DNA from: Marsupella aquatica
Lineage: Eukaryota; Marchantiophyta
Assembly (NCBI GenBank): GCA_973895155.1
Contig: OZ316895.1
Span: forward strand, 620,001 to 684,000
Length of the DNA: 64,000 nt
Direction: 5' to 3'
In this document: piece after piece, positions 1-12,428 of the stretch
Numbering within the stretch: the first letter of the stretch is position 1
How the letters are laid out: every line of letters begins with the position of its first letter
The notes under the pieces: generated by a model
Databases searched by the model: none
The model's input: the letters and a program-made list of their open reading frames with translations, nothing else
What the model was told of the DNA's origin: nothing
Made by a program: the position numbers and the translations under genes

Positions 1-1958
1 CTTGACTTTGGTAGACTTTAGTCCATAATTATCTAGGCGGCTCACTCCTCATCACTTCTGTCCTAACTAAGTCTGTAGTCTTGGGCCGAGGGGTTTCTTT
101 TATTATTAGGTTCAGCTGGGGCACCTACCTAATCCCGCCAACTCATTAAGTCCAATGTGTAGTTTAACTTAGTGTTCATTCTCCCATTTTTATTTCAGTG
201 TTCATTGTCGTCCATGAATCATATTCAAGACCAAATCTATACACCGAAAAAATAAGGAAACTACTGTCAGGGAATGCTGGTTGGTTGGTTCCCATGGGTT
301 TGATATTCGTTTCCATGCTGGCACTAGTCCCAAAAGCAGTTATTTGTCAAAGTGGGACAAGCCGCATTCCCCCAATGCTCAGTCAATATTACTTTTTCTT
401 ATGGCATGGAAAATGTTCCTCCCTAGTATATTTGTAGGGCACTTGGCCCACCACAAACCCAGTCAATATTCCGTTTGGTCGATCCCGGTTTTCCGGCCCA
501 CCCCACAAAACAGTCAATGTTCCTTTGATCGATCATGGTGATTCTTTGAGATGTCTGCAGTTCTAAATTTGTTTACGGCGCTTGAGCACCAGTCTTTTGC
601 CATCAACAAAATACAAATCATTAGGGACGTCAGTGGGTTCTTTAGAGGGCGTCATCTCTGCTAAAAGAACGGACCGCATTGCTCTACTCAGAAGCCTGAG
701 TAAAACTCTAGAGTACCACTTGTTTGCCATCGACAAAATCAATACCATGAGGGACGTCAGTGAGTTCTTTAGAGGGGGTTCTAAAAAGCGTTCTTCGTCT
801 CTGCTGAAAGAAGGGACCATATTGTTCTACACAAAACCCAAAAACAAAAAACAAATTCACAGATGCTTAAGTTGATATCAATCATATTTTTTCTCATATG
901 TTGGATGCTCTTATATTGGATATATGGAGGAGGGTCCTGCAACGCTCGACTACTATAAACAGAAGATCTGCTCTCCAAAGATGGATAATTCTGCTTCATG
1001 GCTGTCTAAACACGGGGAATATTATTTTAGGGTCAAATTCGCTCCATGGATTTACTACATACACCCTGAAACAATCTGGGCCATTGACGTTGCAGGCTTA
1101 CAAATATTCAGATTTTGACACATCATTAAAGTGGGGTGAATTTAAGAATGTATTAAAACGTTGGGTTGGATTTAACATTCCCTCGTTTCAAGGTGCGTAA
1201 ATGAATCGACATTTCCTGTTCTCGAGCAACGAAGTATTTTTTTATTGTGGGAATACAGTACCTGGAGAACAGAAGTGAACACACATTGGAAATTGGCTCT
1301 TTGTCATTTCTACTGGATAGAGATTAGCACATGTGTCCATTAGAAAGCAGGGCTTTTCTGTACAGCTCGAAGGCCTCCCAGAACCTAACCTAAGTAGAAT
1401 TCGTGCAAATCTAATAACATCTCCGGAGCTCCCCGGTGGTTATAAAAATTAAATTTGTATTGTTTCCTTGAAGTCTTCTTATATTCAACTACCAACACAT
1501 TTCGTGTTATTTCCTCTATGTCTAGTTGAGATTTCTGTGTGGACACATAACAATAGCTTAAAACAGCTGGGGTCGACCATGGGCAAGGAGACACAAGTAG
1601 ATAGAGCCTGTGTATTGTAAACAAGGAATCACTCTTGTAGAAATAAAAGAAATTGTAATGTGAATAGGCAGACCTTGATGTACAGAGACTGATACAGCAG
1701 TGCACTTAGATAGGGACCTTACTGTAAGACCGGCATTGTCTTCCAGTCCTAACTGGAACAGAAACATTCTTCGGTTTCCGACATAAAATCTTCACATCAA
1801 GTTCCCAGAGTGGAGGGTTTTCAGTGCAAGGTCTACATTATCCACAATTATTTACACGGAAAAATAAAGCCAAAAACTTGCCTGTTGGCTGTGTCAAGAA
1901 AACTTCCCTTTAGGTACTTGCAATAGACGTGAATTCAATATCTAACATCATCACCATT
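1..1958. other. Intergenic, no gene recognised
   Basis: No reading frame here resembles a known protein, and splice-linked exons could not be assembled on either strand. The left part (about 330-540) repeats phrases such as CCCAGTCAATATTCC. A diverged tandem duplication sits at 596-827. The right end, next to the stop codon of the CCDC22 gene at 1959, presumably holds that gene's 3' untranslated region and polyadenylation site, which I could not place exactly. Confidence 0.5.
596..827. repeat. Diverged tandem duplication, ~126-bp period
   Basis: Two neighbouring blocks start with TTTGCCATC at about 596 and 723. Both continue with a shared AGGGACGTCAGTG and GTTCTTTAGAGGG. The copies have drifted by substitutions and small indels. 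Short frames cross the block on both strands, but none looks like a known protein, so it is treated as non-coding repeat or decayed element sequence. Confidence 0.6.
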
Positions 1959-4900
1959 TTATTGAAGACTTCTTGCAGCCATAGCATCCTGCAGCTTTCT
2001 CTCGAACACCTTGTTCTCTGCAAGTATTGCCTCTAGATCTGTCTGAACACTAGCTGTATCTAAGGGGCGCTTCTCTAGATCCTCCAGTTTTGCTTGCAGC
2101 TCTGAGATTTCCCTACCTATTTTGTCCATTTCCAAAACTTTCCCAACAATATTCTCAAAGCTTCCATGAACACTACTAAGTAGCCGGTAAGCTTGCTTGC
2201 AGACTGGATCTCGTTTTGCATCCCTGTAATCCCCAATAGAAGAACAACTTCAGCCCTGTTCAAAGTGACTGGTACACACCACCAGGCACGAGACCACTTT
2301 GACACCGACCTCAAGTCTATACTGCAAATGTACATTGAGCATAAAAGCAATTTTGCAAATGAGCCAGAGAAAAAGCAAACAGGAAATAGAAATAAAGAAA
2401 CTAGAGTAAAGAGATACCTGAACACTGTCTCGTCTACAAGGGCATGAAGGCGACGTAGCTTGTCCTGGGACATATTGCTCTCACGCTGGAGCTCACGCGT
2501 ATCATGGATAATACGAGCAATATCAGCATCTTGCTTCTTACTGTTCCGGATGAGTTCAGTAATCCGCCGCACATATGTAGCTCGTGAAGCTCCTTTAGCC
2601 GTGTTGCCTAGTTCTGCTGACAGTTGAGCCTCTTCAGCCTCCCTGGTGATAGAAGAGGATCAAACAGGTTTAATGCTTGCTATGATTGCAGAGCTGTTCC
2701 ATAAAGATTTTGGTGTTCCCAGTAAACCAACCTTGGACAATCCACAAAACGAAAAGCACCTCGTGGACTGATTTGGGGAGTGATTTAAGAAGAGATCCAA
2801 GCCGTCTGAATATTACCTAGTGATTCAAGCAGCTTTCATACAAAAATTGGAAGGGCATACCGATCAACAAGAGGAAAACGATTAGCTAGCGTACTACTAT
2901 TACAAAAAATTCAACAGCAAGTTTCCCCCTATTCGTCGACACAATTCTGAACAACATACCTAGCCCACATTTTCGCAGTCATATCTTTCACCTCTTGTCG
3001 CATTTCTCGCATTCTTCTCAATTTATTCTGAATATCTGAATTTCTTGCCTCTGCATTTTTGTCAGAATCTGCAACTCTTTCCTCCAAACGATTTCTCACT
3101 GCATCCCTGAATCAAATCAACCACTCTCAACAGTCAGAGCGTTCTTACTGCAATAAACAGATGACTATTTCAGTTTCAAGTGGACCATGCAAAATAGGGA
3201 CTCTAATATGTCAAACTTAACCAAGCTTTATTAACACAGCGCATTCAATAGAGTAAGCACTAAATCAGGTCTTAACTTCACCATTACATCACAATTACAT
3301 CACCATCCAACTCCATGCAACATATCTTGCAGTTACCAAAAAGCATCACTGTTTTTTCGGTAATTCACAAGCTCTATCACATGCATACCATTCTGTTTGA
3401 AGAGCCTGGAGACGATCATATCCTTCTTGCACGTTCACCTCTAGCTCTTCCAATACTGCTTCCGGCGAGCGTGAGTCGTCCACGGCCAAATCAACTGCAG
3501 CTTTCAGTAAGAGGTGTCTCTGGTCTAACGATTCAGCCTTGTCAACGGCACCCGCTATTTTCTGCTTCAGCTCTGCTCCTTTTGCCTCCACTGCAGCTAC
3601 TTCTCCCACCATCTGTGTACATGCGTACAAGCCAAAGTTAAAAGTACCCAAACCTGCTGAGGTTATTCCTTGAAACTAACCTACTGAGGGTATTGAACAC
3701 AATACTGCAAGAATAGGAACATTTTATCTGAGCCTCACACAAGCACAAAATTTTGATACTTCATCTGTCCTACAAAGCCCTTAGCATAAATGCTCATTTC
3801 ATGGGGCTAATTTTATAGAGGAACTCGTGTGAGCTGACATTATAATATCTACTGGGTTTCCTCTTGCTTTGCCAGTACACAAATATACGATGAGGCAGAG
3901 AGATTAATAGGAATCTGTGAATTTCCTCTTGCTTTAGCAGTACACAAATCTACGATGATGCAAAGAGATTAATAGGAATCTGAATTTCCTCTTGCTTTAG
4001 CAGTACACAAAAATACGATGATGCAGAGAGATTAATAGGAATCTGTGAATTCAATGGACACAACATAAAGAAGAGAGGAAGAGGTTCCAAAACCAATCGA
4101 TTCAAGGACACCTCCTTTAAATTACACGTGAACCGAACATGAGATGGATTGTAAAGGACTCCTACAGCTAAGAGACAGCTGTTTACATCGTGAGGACATG
4201 ACCGATTTTGAGCTCTGCTTCACAACAGTATCATTGTTGGTGAAACGACCGGAACATTCAGAATGGAATCCACCCACTGTTTTACACACCTTCTCAGCTT
4301 GTATTGAAAGAGTTGAAAGGTCCTCTTCGAGTTTCGAGATCTCAGCCTGTTGCTGGACAGCTGATGCTTCTGGTTGCTTTTTCTGCTCCTCTACATCTAA
4401 GGAAGAGGATCTTTCCACTCCGTCTATTGCAGGAGCGCCGTCCACACTATCAGGACTTTCGATAGTTTCTTTGGTTACAACCAAGACTCCACCGCTGATA
4501 ATTTTCTTCCTCGGCACTTGATTTGAAAGTGATGTTTTGTCTACTTGTCGTGCAAGGTGAACAAGCTGTGCATCTGCCAACCTAGCGGATTTCTCAGCGC
4601 TTCGAGAGTTGAGCTCAAGTATTGAAGGAACCAGAGTTGCCCTTGGCTTGGCTTGGATTGTTATCAGAGGTGGTTTCTTCTTATTGGTGCCCCTGGCTGA
4701 GAAAAGTCTCAGTGGACAAGTCCGAAAAGGTACACCCCATGAAATGACTTCCTCTTCACCACCACTGGATTCAAAGAGCTTTGAGGCAGAATCTGGCTTT
4801 TTAAGTCCAACCCTACTCTCCTTCCCATCCGCCGACAACGTTGAATTGTTTGCCTCATCCCAGCTGAGAGACAGAGCATGGCGCACAGCTCCACTGATCT

Positions 4901-6316
4901 TTGAGCCACCGAAGTCATCGACCCCAATTCGGCCTGCGCGTCCTCTGCGTCCTGAACTCCGCCCCTTCCCTGAAGCCGTTGGAGTCTGTGAAAGCTGGTC
5001 CAGAAGAAACCGCAAGAGTCGATGCGTATCTGCTTCCGAAGGATAGAGAAACTGCATGCATCACTATCAGCACCCATCTGTCGTCATCACTCTCTGCTCC
5101 GGCTCCTGGCCTGCACGACCCACACCCTATCATACTTGATACCTAAGCTTCCCAACCTCATCTTTAAATTAAACTGACAACATTTCCAAATTCTATAATC
5201 TAGAGCTTTGGACTTCCATGCAACCGGCTTTGGCATGCGACTCCTTGAGGACCTAGTTAATGTTCTTTGACTGGAATCAGATACTGCAGCTAAGAATAGA
5301 CTGCATCTAGGCTCGTCCGGTGTAGCGAATCAGCCTTCCAAGAAGTGAGAAACAACATGAAAAAGGGATAGAAAAAAGAAGGTAGGACTCGAATTTTAAC
5401 TTGCCACGGCCCGGATTGCAATGTGCTTTAAGGGCACTAAACAATGGTGGAGGCCATGGAGGGACACAAGATAAGCTGCCAAGGATGGAAAACACAGTCT
5501 TAATTTGGACAACTGACTTGCTGTATATCATAAAAACGAGCCCGTTGCCCCATCTGTACAGAATAGATAGGTAACAGCGGTGCCCGCGTGCAGTTAAATG
5601 TTTGCATAAGCCCCATTTCATATTCATGAGACAAATAGAACTTTGATGGAGAATGAATGAGCGAATGTGATGGGCATGAACGAATGAAGACGACTGGAAA
5701 AATTGTTTTCGAGGCAAGGCCCCTTGTGACAGCACCCTTTCGGACATCCCCATCCCCTTGCTTCAATTTGAGGACCTTAAGTCAATGCACATCAGATTTC
5801 TTCTTTCTACAAGGCGCATTCCCTTGTGACTAATGGACACCGACGGGAACACTAAGCCGTATGCAACACAGGTTGAGAAAACCAACATGTACGAAGATTT
5901 ATGTCGCCAAATTACAAAAACAAGTAGATCAAGAGACATCAACACCCGACCTAATCCTGGACAAGCTTACTTCATAAGAATGAGTTTCAAATCACCTACC
6001 CAAAAGGTATGACAGACAGAAGGAGGAGGGGGAGAGAGATAAGAGCACTAGCCTGATGGAAGCTCAATTCGCCACGGTAACCCAGCTGTTGGAAGGCGAC
6101 AACGAGGTCCGCACAGACCCGAAACCGGTCGGCTCGCTGCTGCGGAAACTCAGTGGGTATGCCGGCTGCCACTCCTCCTCGCAATAGTGTCAATGCGTGG
6201 GCATAAATGGGCACCAACTGCTTGGGACGAAGGTCACCCACGCTGTGAACATCTTCGGGTAGCTCAACCCCTGCTCGCTGCAGAGCCAGCAACACAATCC
6301 CTTGCGCATCATCCAT
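1959..6316 (-). CDS. CCDC22: CCDC22 homologue (CCC/Commander complex subunit), 6 exons, 628 aa
   Basis: Coiled-coil protein of the CCDC22 family. In animals it joins CCDC93 and COMMD proteins in the CCC complex, which works with Retriever in recycling endosomal cargo; a plant role is inferred. Exons: 6316-6053, 5051-4290, 3612-3389, 3106-2960, 2642-2418, 2223-1959. They total 1887 nt and join in frame; human CCDC22 is 627 aa. Residues 1-105 form the N-terminal calponin-homology-like module, starting MDDAQGIVLLALQRAGVELP and including the family motif FLYPSE exactly across the first splice. A variable linker follows to about residue 340. The coiled coil follows, with the family-typical ITELIRNSKKQDADIARI block and an R-DAKRDPVCKQAYR stretch in the last exon. 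Intron 1 has a GC donor (CAG|GCTAGT), read directly; the other introns are GT-AG. An in-frame ATG at 6370 would add 18 residues, but homology starts at MDDAQ. Intron 2 holds a three-unit tandem repeat. Confidence 0.93.
3856..4050. repeat. Three-unit tandem repeat inside a CCDC22 intron
   Basis: Three near-identical units of about 65 bp start at 3856, 3922 and 3985. Each begins TTTCCTCTTGCTTT, continues through CAGTACACAAA and ends AGATTAATAGGAATCTG. The array lies wholly within intron 2 of the CCDC22 gene (between exons ending 4290 and starting 3612), so it does not affect the protein. Confidence 0.85.
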
Positions 6317-6580
6317 CGCTTCCCAACCCTCTTCTCTTCTCTTCTCTGCTCTGCGCGCCCAACACCTCAATTGCGAATTTGTCCTCCGTGCATCTCTCTT
6401 GTCCGAGCTTCTAAGAGCTGTCTCCGAATTCTTCCAATTGCCCTCCTCGAATTTGTCCTTCGTGCATCTCTGTTTTCCGAGCTTCTAAAGCCCTGTCTCT
6501 GAATTCCTCTGATTGCCCTCCTCAGCCTTTTCGTCGTGTGACCTCGTGATGTGATATCTGTCCGTCACTCTCTTTCTTTC

Positions 6581-6708
6581 TTTCTTTGCCTTGAAAGCCA
6601 AAAGTCACCCATCCAAGAGATCTCTTTCTTTCGGTGCCTTGAAAGCCGAATCTGACCCATCCAAGAGATTTATTTCTTTGCCTTGAAAGCCCAAAGTGAC
6701 CCATCCAA
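6581..6708. repeat. Degenerate triplicate repeat upstream of CCDC22
   Basis: Three units each read CCTTGAAAGCC, then a short variable stretch, then ACCCATCCAAGA, separated by T/C-rich linkers. The same words, followed by CTACTTTGGAGTA, recur at about 17505-17560. This marks them as part of a dispersed repeat family rather than a local promoter element. Confidence 0.7.
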
Positions 6709-6997
6709 GACAGTATAGATGCTCTACTTTGGAGTAGGCAACCCTGTGGAGAGAGATCATGAGTCCTACTTTGAAGTATGCACCACTTTGGAGCTCTAGG
6801 CTTTTCAGTTTTCAGCTTCAGCTAGGTAGGGCTTTAGTTTGTTGTTTGCGTTTTAGTGTTTTTTTTTGTTTTTGTGAGATTCCCCTTGGTTTGTTGGGTC
6901 TATGTGGTCTTCTTGGGGTCTTTCCTTTCCCTTTAATGGTTTTTTGTGGCCTTTGGGATCATGTTTCTTGGTTTGGAGTCCCTGTCTTTTTGGCAGT

Positions 6998-7167
6998 GTT
7001 ATATATATACTGTGAAGGGAAAATACTAAGTTCGGACAAGACCCAGAACATGTGGTTATATATATACTGTGAAGGGACAATACTAAGTTCGGACAAGACC
7101 CAGAGCATGTGGTTATATATATACTGTGAAGGGACAATACTAAGTTCGGACAGGACCCAGACCAGGA
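6998..7167. repeat. 57-bp tandem repeat, three units
   Basis: Units begin GTTATATATATACTGTGAAG at 6998, 7055 and 7112 and contain ACTAAGTTCGGACA. The spacing is exactly 57 bp, a multiple of three, so a frame stays open across the array. The resulting peptide is repetitive and has no start-region homology, so I do not call a gene. The array runs into a SINE-like segment (GACCCAGACCAGGAGGGAGA) at about 7156. Confidence 0.85.
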
Positions 7168-7225
7168 GGGAGAGAAGGTTGAACCAGGGCCCCAAAGCCG
7201 GCCAGCTAGGGGCTGAGTCTGCCAG
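7151..7225. repeat. Partial copy of the SINE-associated repeat
   Basis: The segment contains GACCCAGACCAGGAGGGAGA followed by CAGCTAGGGGCTGAG. The same string occurs at about 17620-17660, where it continues into ACCAGGACTCCCACC and the SINE body. This copy lacks the tRNA-like head. Confidence 0.6.
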
Positions 7226-8227
7226 TTTGTCTTCGAATTAAGATGATGTTGATTTTTGGAGGAAAATCATGGGTATTATATTTAAAAATGTACTTTTTAC
7301 ATTTACATAAGTTTGATACTCTTTAAGGACTCCCATGAGGGACGCCTTGCAAAATCCCCATGGCAGGATGATAGGTCCTCTCACAAGTGAACCAATCTAA
7401 TGAAGTGGTTACATCATTGTGTGCTTTGTTTCAACCTAGCCAAAAATCCCAAAGCACACTCAAAACAAGTACCTTGGGGGCGAAGGTTCGACTTTATAAG
7501 GGTTTGCCTTTGTGAAGACCAGTCAATCGAACAAAAGCAAGTATGGAATTGTGCCAACATGTTTATCGATTTTCGTCTTTCCTTTTCAAGCGCATGAATT
7601 CGTCCACCAACAAAAACACCAGTACTAAGTTGTACGAGTAAAAATTTGAACATGAGGTTTCCTCTAACCCTCTTCTACTTCAAGATCCTTGGCAAAAGGA
7701 TCATAAATATGCAGTGATTGACATGCAGAAGGAGAGATTGGAATCTTCTTCTCTCCTTCTGCAGCTCGTAATGATACAAAATTAGCAACTTGCACCTGCC
7801 AATAAATTGCTGCTCTTTCCTTAACGTGACTTCCTGGTACGGCTTACCTTCGATTTTGATCCGACTTCATTGTTCTCTGGCCCCTCAGGTTGTTTTTCCT
7901 AAGCTACACTCTCAGGGCCCTATCCAGGTACCAGATTCTCTGATATCTAATGCTACTTGGTTTCATCCCGCATGAAGTTTTTGCCTAATGGGTAACAAAT
8001 ATAAACTGGCATTAGCAAGGGACCTTTACAAGGTTAAGAGATGTCCTTGAGGTCCCCCAATTTCATTGAATAAGATTTGTGGAACTAAAAAAACAATCAC
8101 ATTCCAGATTGACCTCCATCGTATGAAAGCTGTGATGGAGATCCATACTCCAGATGTGCAAAGAATACAGTCGACTCCCGTGATCTACTTGGGACTCTCC
8201 CTCCATTGGTGTACAGTGACTCTCTGA

Positions 8228-11200
8228 TTACACTTCCTCTCCCTGGAAAAACACCATCAACATAATGTTCAACGTCAAGTACTTGAAGCAAAACTCACAC
8301 AGGTTCCAATACCAATTTCCTTGGGTAAGAGGCCCGAAAATCTGCATGCTTGTGTGCCTCATGGCAATCTTAGGACCACGAAACAGTAGAGCATTCACAA
8401 CTGATCAAGAGAGGTTTTCACTCAGACAATCTGCCACAAAAATATCATTCAAGATTTGAAGTGGACAGTGTCCCACCTGCGGGAGGCTCATCAAAGCAAG
8501 GACGGCTTTCTTTGGGGTCAGTTCATTCTCCAGAATACGTGCAACTGCCGTGAGTATGGGCATTTGAACACGATACTTTCGAGCTAAGGCAATAACTGCT
8601 CCAGCAGTTGCAACACCCTCGGCCACCTATATAGTTCAATACGAGCATACGAATTTGCATGTCAAAACCAGGTACACGCTTACAGGGCGACAGCACAACT
8701 TCTTCTTCTGGCGTGTGTGGTTTTAATAACACACATACCGTGGTGCTGAAAATGCGATTGAAGGGACTAAAAATACTTTAAGCATCCTCAAAAATAGAGA
8801 CCCATCGAATTTGAGTAACCCTTCCCATTTCTAACAAACAAGTTGCATGCCTCTGAGGAACCACGTGTTTGGGAGGACTAAACCTGGCTCATGGATGAAA
8901 GTATGTCCTCAAGCTTTTCACCGGCACCAAGCCTCACTCCCACTGATCTATTCCTTGAGAGTTTCACAAAACACGTGAGCATTATGTCACCAGTGCCGGA
9001 AAGGCCAGCCAAGGTTGCCGGCTTTGCTCCCATCTGAACAGACATGGCATGCGAGTTGGGTTAAATTCTGATGCTCGACCCACTTGATAGCGTAATCTAA
9101 AGCTCTGTACATCAAGCTCTCTCTTGCCTCAGGTCAAATGACATTGACGCAGTAAATTTGTCATCTGGATTTGAGCCAGGATTTCACGTAGTGACTCAAA
9201 TATGTGAGATAGGACTAAATAAGACTAAACCAGCTCCGTGTTTCTATTAATACCCAGCTTTCAAAGTTACGAATGGGGGCAATGGACACCTTTTCTGCAA
9301 GCCATCGAATCTCAGCACATCCTTGCGCAACAAGTGCGGCCATGCAGTTGTTACCAAGGTTCATACCCTCCACGATTCCTGCTGCAATTGCAAGTACATT
9401 CTTTAAGGCCCCAGCCATTTCCACTCCTATTACGTCACTGCATGTCATCAAGCACACGGCAATGTATAAGGGCCTTTTGACTCCACCAACAACTCGTAGC
9501 CCCCTTACTTTTCAAGGCCCAAAACAACCAAAAGTGAGTTCATTCGTAGTGACACCACCCGGAAAATGCTGTGTACTACTGCCATGCCTTGAATCTCAAG
9601 CTTCATCAGTAACAGACTTCAATATATATGATTAACCTGAGTCTCAATGTTCGAAAGGCTCGTTTTACAAAACTGATATACCTGGAAGTGTTGACTCTTA
9701 AATGTCGAGAAGCAAGGAGCTGTTGTGCAGCCTTGGCCAACTCTTTATCTTTGGACGCAGCGACCAAAGCTGGTAAGAAAGTTACCATGATGCAACTCTT
9801 AGGTTCTCTTCCTTGTTCCATGACGATTAATCCCCACCAATGAAACTCTTCACAAACTGTATCATATAGATGCCAGTTACAACAAAATGACCAGAATTTC
9901 AAAATCATTACGGGCAACAGCTACGAACTTGTCAAGACTCTGACGACGTTCACGATAAATAATATACTCCATACCAGTTGGTAACTCGTCCATAAGTTCA
10001 ATCGAAAATGATGGCCCTGATAGCACAGCGACAGGTTGTCGTGGATTTCCAAGAGCACGAGGAATGACCTGCGACATCATTTCCAGTGTTGCGAGCTCCA
10101 AGCCTTTACTCACAGAGAGAAATGGCAATGTTGGGGGTACATGCTCCGATATGCTCCTCAGAAAGGCTGCACTATACTGCATAAGTAAAGACATATCAGC
10201 AAGACCTTCATCCTGAAATTAACCAAGGTATTTCTACAACATCTGGCATGAAGCTGAAAAACAACTTGCAAAGTACATAGGCAAAGAGACTAAAGTTTAG
10301 CATCTATCGTAAAAGCGTTCTATGCAAAATCTTATTTGAAAATGCTTTTCAAATCCGAATAAATGCAAGTCAAGCAAGTTCAGGGTAAGTTGCCTGTACA
10401 GGTACTGCATGGATGCAGTACTCCGCCCCCTCAAGGGCTGCTTTAGCATCGGTTGTGGCCCCAACATTGATTGGCAGCTGATGATGAGGGAAGTATTTCC
10501 TACGAAGTCAACAGCCCCATATTTTAGACAAACTACGTATTGACATGTCCTGATCATCCTTGCAGTTTGCTGATCGAACAGATGAAACGTCTCCGAACTC
10601 ATACACGTAACAAGGTTTAGTCTTGTTTTAGAATGTTGTCCAATGTAAATCAGTAACGCAATCAGTGGAGCACACGGTGGAGCCTCACGAGTTTATGTGC
10701 CCTTCATTGATAGAATCACAGACAACCTCATCCCTGAGTAAAAGTGTGACCTCCATTTCAACTTTGTTCCGTGCTAACAAGACAGCCATAGCCGTTCCAA
10801 AAGAACCTCCTCCAAGAACAACAACCTGCGAATTTCAATTGCGGCTGTTAAATATTGCTCTCTATACCGACTAGCTGAATGATGATAACTATGTAAAAAT
10901 TACTTTAATTTTCTCATTGGGAACATCTGGCAATTGAACCACAAAAGAGAGAATACAACCAAGTTCATAGAAATAGATTGGAGCGTATTCCAAGTAAGGT
11001 GTCATCCATATAACCATGAAGATAACTTGAGTCGCAACTGATATAATCTCAGCCCATAGAGGATCTTAGAGCTACGAAGCGTATACTGCCTAATGCAAAA
11101 TTATGCTTGGAACATCACGATCTTTGGCTGATATCAACTTCTGTCTACGAGCAACTCCTTGCTTCCAAGCGACGGTGCTCCTCCAAGGCCAAGGGGTAAG

Positions 11201-12428
11201 GTTACATAGTCAAGGGGTTCCTTTGAGGAGAGGGTTCCAGATTTTAAGCCAGTGAAGGATCCCAACAAAGACAATGAACAAACCTTTCTTGTAGAAGTAA
11301 ATTTTCAGTTGAAGAGACTGATCGTTGTATCTCTATGATCCATGAATGCACTACTAATTCTACAGCACAAGAGAAACGAAAAGAAAAACAGAGACTTCGG
11401 AGTGTCGCCAATCATAAACTGAGTGCAGCGACCGCCATTTCAAAACATTGATCGAAAGAACGATAGCTCACGAGATATGAAAAGTACCTTCTTGGTGCGT
11501 TGCAGAGCATTGCCCTGGCGCCGGGCCTGGAGCAACTGCCATGATTTGGACCATCGGACAAGCTTCTCCCAAGCTGTCCTAACTATTAAGCTCTCCTCCT
11601 TGGTTCTGGTGAATGTCACGGAGGAGGTCGCAGGGGCAGAACTTTGTACCCCGCAATTGGCACTACTGACATTCCCACCAAGCTGCCTAGATTCTTGCTG
11701 CAATGGTGATGCAGCAGTACTACCGGACCCTCGACTTTTCGTGTCAATGCAATCAATACTCAGTCGAAAATTCAAAGCCTGCTTGGTCAAGAGTGGTCCT
11801 AGTCTAACTGTGGACAATTGACGTTTTTCTCTTCTCGTTTTCAACTGGCCCTTATTACAACGATCAACAGTACCTGTCACAAGCAGTGCAAATTGTCCAC
11901 CACTTTAGAGGAAATGGTTTTGTGCGGAGAAATTTAATTCAAAGCCATAGCCTGTTGCGACGAAGTGAAGCTGCTCGAATCAGAGGCTGGGCTAGACAAT
12001 CCAGAGAAGCAAAGTGCAGATGGCGATCACATAGAAGCTCAACCATCGAGCTGAGCCACCAAAATCAAGAGCAAGCGACCTAAAGCCATTTTTACAGGGC
12101 ACGCTGCACAAATCTTCAAATGCAATGTTGGTACCTAAATTCAACACAGTAATTAAGAGGCCATGAACGAGATCAGTTTTTGAGCAGGATCCGAGGACAG
12201 CTACTGAATAGGAAAGAACCACCAGTGAAAGCCCTTTTTTGTCCCCAGTTTTGGTCCATTGCTGAGTCCGCCCATGCTACCCACACTAAGGTATCACTTC
12301 CAGGATGATATGGTCCAACCCGGAATGGAGAGCAAAAAATAAAGGTACGGGGGAGCAAGTTCCAACTCACTTGGGGAGAATGATGCGCAGGTAGCAGCAG
12401 CGCAAAGTTGTTGCATTGCCATGACCAT
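8228..12428 (-). CDS. SFD1/GLY1-like: Plastid-type NAD-dependent glycerol-3-phosphate dehydrogenase, 10 exons, 479 aa
   Basis: Reduces dihydroxyacetone phosphate to sn-glycerol 3-phosphate with NADH, supplying the backbone for plastid glycerolipids; in Arabidopsis the family member SFD1/GLY1 also affects systemic immunity. Exons: 12428-12371, 11873-11488, 10825-10689, 10499-10394, 10176-9975, 9769-9682, 9437-9290, 9033-8884, 8626-8477, 8242-8228. They sum to 1440 nt in frame. The N-terminus ([19 protein letters not shown]) looks like a plastid transit peptide; nearby Met codons at 12422 and 12416 are alternatives. Then come [12 protein letters not shown], the Rossmann NAD motif [45 protein letters not shown], the catalytic-lysine segment [28 protein letters not shown] and [11 protein letters not shown]. 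The last exon has only five codons (GEEV-stop), matching the family's C-terminal -EEV. The intron after VPVQ has a GC donor (CAG|GCAACT). I see no disabling change. Confidence 0.95.

Larger units (their letters stand above)
6317..8227. other. Spacer between CCDC22 and GPDH genes: promoter side plus repeats
   Basis: For CCDC22 (minus strand) this is upstream DNA; for the dehydrogenase gene to the right it is downstream DNA. The first ~150 bp beyond 6316 are pyrimidine-rich on the plus strand. From 6581 to about 7230 the sequence is repetitive: three degenerate units with CCTTGAAAGCC and ACCCATCCAAGA, then a 57-bp triplication, then a segment shared with 17500-17680. The rest (7230-8227) has no recognisable gene and probably includes the 3' untranslated region of the dehydrogenase gene. 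Confidence 0.6.

Noticed and set aside
6759-7241. 160-codon plus-strand frame with repeated LYIYCEG(K/T)ILSSD units
   Set aside because: The frame stays open only because the 57-bp tandem repeat is a multiple of three. The sequence before it is T-rich and low-complexity, and the end is a SINE-like fragment.
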